Source: Sneathiella sp. (GTDB taxonomy: Bacteria; Pseudomonadota; Alphaproteobacteria; Sneathiellales; Sneathiellaceae). From it: 7,394 nt of DNA. The DNA lies in contig NVRR01000154.1 in the NCBI GenBank assembly GCA_002732675.1, positions 1 to 7,394 of the forward strand, in the 5' to 3' direction. Positions 6,083 to 7,394 of the stretch are shown piece by piece (position 1 is the first letter of the stretch; each line of letters begins with the position of its first letter). The notes under the pieces were generated by a model. The model was not told where the DNA came from and made no database searches. It saw only the letters and a list, made by a program, of their open reading frames with translations. A program made the translations under genes and the position numbers.

Positions 6083-7394
6083 CTATTCCAATTCTGTTAT
6101 TACCAGCAATCCAGTAGTCGTTGTTTCGACAACTTGACCAGCTAGCACCAAGCTCGTTGTCGTTGGTTCTTCAATGAGCAAAGGCCCATCAAGTTGGCAG
6201 CCCGCAAAAAGTAACGCACGATCATAAACGGGGCACGATACCCAGCCATGATCCGAGCCAAAGAATACATCGCGTACACCTTTCATCGCATCACCTGGCA
6301 GCTGATCCATTTGTGGGATCTCACTCATGCCAATGATATCACTCTTATGCTCAGCTTGAAGATGTAGATTGGTGATTTCGATAGGGCTTTCCGGTAATCT
6401 AAAAGTATAGGCAGTTTCGTGTGTTGCATGAAAGGTTTGTATAAAGCTCTGTACCGTATCATTGTGCTGAAATACGACAGAAACGGAATGCTCCTGACCT
6501 TGATAGCGGGCCTCAACGGCGAATTGGAGGTTCAATGCCTCTACGTCACTCACATTGAAATGATCTTCCGCTTGAACAACCAAATTTTGAAATTCCGATC
6601 GGATCTTTTCTAATCCCTCGTTGTCCACTTCACCGAACAAAGTCCGCCGCAGATCAGTGCGCGGTAAGGCCGAAAGCATCCCCCACGCAGAAAACACTCC
6701 GGGATAAACCGGAATCACCGTCGATTTTACGCTTAGCTCTCGTCCTAATTTTGTAGCCAGCATCGGTCCCGCACCGCCACTCACTACCAATGATAGATCC
6801 CTAGGGTCATGACCACGTTGTACGGTGACAAGCTTTAAGGCATTGATCATATTTGCTTCGGCGATACGAATAACCGCGCTTGAGGCCTCTTCAATCGAGC
6901 AATTTAAGGCATCAGAAATTGGCTGGAATGCAGTACGCGCGGCGGCCACGTCAAGCGACATTTGCCCGTTGGCAAAATTCTCCGGATCAAGAATTCCAGT
7001 GACTAGCATGGCATCTGTTATAGTTGGCGATATACCACCGCGCCCATAACAAACCGGACCAGGTGTCGAGCCAGCACTTTCCGGGCCAACGTGTAGATGT
7101 CCCGCTTGATCGATCGAGGCAATAGATCCGCCGCCGGCGCCAATATCAACGACCGGCACCTGGACTGTATAGCCCGGCGAAAAGCGGCTCCATTCAAGTT
7201 TGTATTCGGGGACTATTTGCGGGCGCCCCTCTAGGATTAATGAGCACTTCGCCGTTGTGCCCCCGACATCTAAGAACAAAACATCAGGCGCACCAATTGC
7301 TTGGCCAACTCTAACGGCACCAGCAATGCCGCCAGAAGGTCCTGATTCGACAAGCGTCAAAGGCTGCAACCTAACGTCCGAAAATGACGCCACC
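6083..7394 (-). CDS. HyuA-type hydantoinase/oxoprolinase-family ATPase subunit, N-terminus cut by window edge
   Basis: The product belongs to the hydantoinase A / 5-oxoprolinase / acetone-carboxylase-beta family. These are actin-like-fold ATPases, usually paired with a HyuB subunit, that use ATP to activate a cyclic amide or a carbonyl substrate. About 436 residues are visible and the frame is open to the window edge; the first visible codon is an internal GTG, not the start. Family length near 680-700 implies roughly 240 residues missing upstream. Counting from the first visible codon, key motifs are ESGPSGG at 16-22, the phosphate-binding DVGGTTAK at 42-49, DIGAGGGS at 83-90 and CYGRGG at 115-120, then VSGGAGP and YPGVFSAWGML further on. 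The SGGAGP motif is followed by MLA, where many relatives have a His. The C-terminus (EEPTTTS ... LLVITELE) looks complete. No hyuB follows; the IS6 relic begins 72 bases downstream. Which substrate it acts on cannot be told. Confidence 0.9.
   Translation of the reverse strand, partial: VASFSDVRLQPLTLVESGPSGGIAGAVRVGQAIGAPDVLFLDVGGTTAKCSLILEGRPQIVPEYKLEWSRFSPGYTVQVPVVDIGAGGGSIASIDQAGHLHVGPESAGSTPGPVCYGRGGISPTITDAMLVTGILDPENFANGQMSLDVAAARTAFQPISDALNCSIEEASSAVIRIAEANMINALKLVTVQRGHDPRDLSLVVSGGAGPMLATKLGRELSVKSTVIPVYPGVFSAWGMLSALPRTDLRRTLFGEVDNEGLEKIRSEFQNLVVQAEDHFNVSDVEALNLQFAVEARYQGQEHSVSVVFQHNDTVQSFIQTFHATHETAYTFRLPESPIEITNLHLQAEHKSDIIGMSEIPQMDQLPGDAMKGVRDVFFGSDHGWVSCPVYDRALLFAGCQLDGPLLIEEPTTTSLVLAGQVVETTTTGLLVITELE

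Overview
The window looks like part of a Gram-negative chromosome, most likely an alphaproteobacterium. This is an inference from the complete five-gene branched-chain-amino-acid-type (HAAT) ABC transporter, the signal peptide on its binding protein, an acyl-CoA ligase in the same operon, and the type of IS6-like relic present. No rRNA, tRNA or other firm taxonomic marker is visible. All intact genes lie on the minus strand, so the window is best read from right to left.

Right part (7394 to 6083): the C-terminal two thirds of a HyuA-type hydantoinase/oxoprolinase-family ATPase subunit. Its 5' end lies outside the window. No HyuB partner follows it.

Middle (6082 to 5368): about 715 bases with no intact gene. 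Most of it is a decayed IS6-family transposase on the plus strand. It lacks its N-terminal part, has an in-frame TGA, and needs a +1 frame change to restore the conserved C-terminus. Next to livJ lies a probable minus-strand promoter with a perfect TTGACA -35 box and two small inverted repeats at or just upstream of it.

Left part (5367 to 1): a tightly packed operon in the order substrate-binding protein (livJ-like), permease livH, permease livM, ATPase livG, ATPase livF, then an AMP-forming acyl-CoA ligase cut by the window edge. Spacings are 17 bp, 13 bp, a TAATG overlap, an ATGA overlap and another TAATG overlap, so expression is probably polycistronic with translational coupling. A strong 8-bp-stem hairpin sits just inside livH and could tune permease output relative to the binding protein.

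How the genes fit together: the binding protein should capture a solute in the periplasm, LivHM move it through the inner membrane, LivGF hydrolyse ATP, and the co-translated ligase trap it as a CoA thioester. This arrangement fits a carboxylic acid (aromatic, alicyclic or fatty) better than an amino acid. By-eye comparison with E. coli LivJ supports this, since residues that hold the alpha-amino-acid group appear not to be kept. The actual substrate cannot be read from the sequence. I see no clearly unprecedented system here. The most interesting points are the carboxylate-uptake-and-activation hypothesis, the degenerate LivG signature motif, the hairpin in livH, and the IS relic between hyuA and the liv operon.
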